This document shows, piece after piece, positions 5,926 through 6,575 of a stretch of 6,575 bases of DNA. Position 1 is the stretch's first letter; each line of letters starts with the position of its first letter. The position numbers and the translations under genes are program-made. The notes under the pieces were generated by a model. The model was not told the origin of the DNA. It did not search any database and saw only the letters and a list, made by a program, of their open reading frames with translations. The stretch covers positions 1 through 6,575 of the forward strand of contig CALHWA010000168.1 of NCBI GenBank assembly GCA_938036845.1, read 5' to 3'. This DNA comes from an uncultured Candidatus Saccharibacteria bacterium. Its GTDB lineage: Bacteria; Patescibacteriota; Saccharimonadia; Saccharimonadales; Saccharimonadaceae.

Positions 5926-6575
5926 CTATATCCTCCCTTTACTCTTTTTAAAGCAATCCTTGGAAGTTTCCTGCGCTGTTTTCTCGCTTATACCTCCATA
6001 CTCCTGACAAACATATCGCGCATCTTCAGTTCTGCTATTTACTACGTATCTCACAGCATAACTTTTCGGGTTTTTTGATTGGACATACTCCATAAGTTTT
6101 CTTACGTTTTGGACATCTTCTTCTTTTACCTGGTCCCCTACTACAACAATAGATACTTCATATATAATATGGTCCCCATACTTTCGCAACATCTCAGCAA
6201 AAGCCGGCATGCCCTGTATCCCATCAGCTACATCAGGAGCAATTGTAATATCTGGCGTATATTTTACTGCAGATATAGACAATTTTTTAACCATCTTGGT
6301 AAGATCCTTTTCTTCCTGCTCATTGTAAAGTGCCGAGAGGTAGTTATCGCGGTAGAGCCGGTGATCTTTCTCTAAAACACGAAAGGTGTAAGAGCTACCC
6401 TCTCTATGTGCATCTGCAACTTTGCCGCCTCTTCTTGCGAATCCGCCTCCTTCAATTCGATAGTTCTTGATAATAAAGTGCTGATGATATTTTTTCTCTA
6501 GATAGGCGCGCATTTCAGTCTGAGCTTGATGAGCCTCTACAAGATACTTAATATGAAATATACCAATTAATGTAC
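5926..6575 (-). CDS. Second membrane-anchored paralogue, partial (5' end beyond the window)
   Basis: The frame is open to the right edge, so the gene starts outside the window; an ATG at 6513 is internal. The visible 215 residues begin in the tail of a hydrophobic helix (TLIGIFHIKYLVEA). HQAQTEMRAYLEKKYHQHFI follows, which aligns with the NQAQATMKTYLQNKYNEEFI region of the protein at 4913-5677. Later shared points are an aromatic strand followed by DNY, a proline-rich turn before a DITI/DITV strand, a YGxxI(I/H)Y strand, and the C-terminal C-x17-C pair followed by F and a basic tail. The two proteins are clearly paralogous though diverged. The family is not recognised. The gene ends two bases before the truncated lipase start, and its last codons contain that gene's ribosome binding site, so the two form a coupled pair. 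Confidence 0.7.
   Translation of the reverse strand, partial: TLIGIFHIKYLVEAHQAQTEMRAYLEKKYHQHFIIKNYRIEGGGFARRGGKVADAHREGSSYTFRVLEKDHRLYRDNYLSALYNEQEEKDLTKMVKKLSISAVKYTPDITIAPDVADGIQGMPAFAEMLRKYGDHIIYEVSIVVVGDQVKEEDVQNVRKLMEYVQSKNPKSYAVRYVVNSRTEDARYVCQEYGGISEKTAQETSKDCFKKSKGRI
5931..5937 (-). promoter_or_regulatory. Strong ribosome binding site of the truncated lipase ORF
   Basis: GGGAGGA lies 7 bases upstream of the ATG at 5923 and inside the final codons of the upstream membrane-protein gene. Its preservation shows that the start of this ORF is, or was recently, in use. Confidence 0.65.

Noticed and set aside
6511..6513. ATG as start of the right-hand membrane protein
   Set aside because: The frame stays open to the window edge and encodes the end of the membrane helix and the shared AxQAQ linker.

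Overview
The window is bacterial and has two parts. Positions 1 to about 2300 are GC-rich and carry housekeeping-type genes: remnants of a two-component sensor and neighbouring genes, a Nudix hydrolase and a family 2 glycosyltransferase. Positions 2302 to 6575 are one minus-strand block that grows steadily more AT-rich. It encodes a lipase joined to RTX calcium-binding repeats, plus small single-pass membrane proteins. Stop codons behave as in the standard code, since TAG, TAA and TGA all end frames. The organism cannot be fixed from sequence alone. The mix of a leaderless Nudix gene, a glycosyltransferase of the polyprenol-phosphate type and a short mosaic of coding fragments would fit a Saccharibacteria-like (candidate phyla radiation) genome, but this is a low-confidence guess. 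RTX proteins are more typical of bacteria with an outer membrane and a type I secretion system.

Layout. (1) 1-624, minus strand: three coding fragments follow one another in three different frames. They are a 40-codon start with a good ribosome binding site, a histidine-kinase dimerization domain with an intact HELRTPLT box, and a membrane-helix plus Gly/Gln/Thr-rich tail that runs off the left edge. (2) 813-1313, plus strand: a Nudix hydrolase with an extended -10 promoter placed so that the mRNA would be leaderless. (3) 1260-2050, minus strand: a GT2 glycosyltransferase broken by a single-base frameshift in a short T run. It overlaps the Nudix 3' end by 54 bases. (4) 2051-2301: an intergenic region with several inverted repeats and a 9-bp triplicate repeat. 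(5) 2302-4926, minus strand: a lipase/RTX gene of 875 codons interrupted by one in-frame TAG at codon 123. (6) 4913-5677, minus strand: a membrane-anchored protein overlapping the lipase start. (7) 5747-5923, minus strand: a 58-residue ORF that is a truncated second copy of the lipase N-terminus. (8) 5926-6575, minus strand: a second, related membrane-anchored protein, partial at the right edge.

The most interesting structure is the tandem arrangement membrane protein - lipase - membrane protein - lipase, with close or overlapping junctions. The upstream lipase copy has been cut to its first 58 residues. The two membrane proteins share a layout (N-terminal anchor, AxQAQ linker, Y-L-x-x-K-Y motif, C-terminal Cys-x17-Cys pair) and probably serve the lipase as immunity proteins, foldases or anchoring partners. 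That role is inferred from gene order only. Three lesions in 6.6 kb (sensor mosaic, glycosyltransferase frameshift, lipase amber codon) mean either a decaying accessory region or errors in the assembly.
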